Below, one piece after another: positions 5,026-5,036 of a stretch of 5,036 nucleotides of DNA. This DNA is from Candidatus Helarchaeota archaeon (GTDB lineage: Archaea > Asgardarchaeota > Lokiarchaeia > Helarchaeales > HEL-GB-A). The DNA is taken from positions 1-5,036 of the forward strand of contig JAEOSY010000645.1 of NCBI GenBank assembly GCA_016840125.1, in the 5' to 3' direction. The notes under the pieces were generated by a model that did not search any database, was not told the origin of the DNA, and worked only from the letters and a program-made list of their open reading frames with translations. Positions within the stretch are counted from its first letter, which is position 1. Every line of letters begins with the position of its first letter. A program made the position numbers and the translations under genes.

Positions 5026-5036
5026 GCCGTAGATTT
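4843..5036. other. GC-rich block dense in inverted repeats; possible structured RNA or mobile-element end
   Basis: Inverted repeats occur one after another. They are ctcgcac 4852-4858 with gtgcgag 4879-4885; ggggt 4900-4904 with acccc 4910-4914; and ccatcc 4913-4918 with ggatgg 4932-4937. A large two-part stem has ccacccc 4948-4954 with ggggtgg 4995-5001, enclosing tcccgccg 4959-4966 with cggtgggga 4983-4991. Last is cgtgc 5008-5012 with gcacg 5022-5026 around CCCCGGGG. By hand count 39 of the 50 bases at 4981-5030 are G or C. I could not fit a tRNA, RNase P, SRP or group II intron core. The short stretch 4731-4842 between this block and the sirtuin holds only the promoter elements above and small hairpins (for example ccgtc 4801-4805 with gacgg 4817-4821). 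Confidence 0.35.

Noticed and set aside
1..5036. CRISPR array or defence operon
   Set aside because: No regularly spaced repeats with unique spacers and no cas or recognised defence genes occur, other than the stand-alone TnpB. The PIG-L, membrane protein and sirtuin do not form a known defence set.

Overview
The window looks archaeal and comes from an AT-leaning genome; an Asgard-type archaeon is one possibility, at low confidence. The evidence is indirect. It comprises a sirtuin whose motifs resemble the SIRT6/SIRT7 branch, AT-rich box A-like elements near plausible transcription starts, and a solitary TnpB of a type also found in archaea and cyanobacteria. No rRNA, tRNA or CRISPR array is visible, so the taxonomy is inference.

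Layout. Positions 1-1651 hold a tnpB gene on the + strand. Its product has about 60 extra N-terminal residues that read as a SAP-like DNA-binding domain, followed by a TnpB nuclease. The nuclease has aspartates at RuvC-I and RuvC-III but no glutamate at the usual RuvC-II place. Its reading frame is open to the window's left edge, so its true start may lie outside. The last ~220 bases of the gene contain stacked inverted repeats that could be the scaffold of an overlapping omega/reRNA. No tnpA is present.

Positions 1652-1828 are an intergenic region with a possible promoter and a 20-codon remnant that repeats the ribosome-binding site and first 12 codons of the next gene with mostly silent changes. 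This looks like the relic of a lost PIG-L paralogue. Positions 1829-3965 form a likely two-gene operon: a PIG-L/LmbE-family zinc N-deacetylase, then a polytopic membrane protein of unknown function. The membrane protein frame is interrupted by one in-frame TGA (3582-3584). The same frame continues for 126 more codons with three more membrane segments, so this is probably one ~457-residue protein broken, misread or recoded at a single codon.

Positions 3966-4730 (- strand) encode the class IV-like sirtuin. It meets the membrane gene stop-to-stop with no gap, and has its own plausible promoter and a pair of TTGTCC repeats just upstream.

Positions 4731-5036 hold no gene that I recognise. The right-hand ~190 bases become very GC-rich and are packed with inverted repeats. 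A - strand frame of 63 or more codons runs through them and is open to the window edge. This may be the margin of another element or a structured RNA, but it is unidentified.

How the parts relate: PIG-L and the membrane protein may act together on a sugar-containing lipid or glycan at the membrane (inferred from spacing only). The sirtuin and TnpB are independent units.
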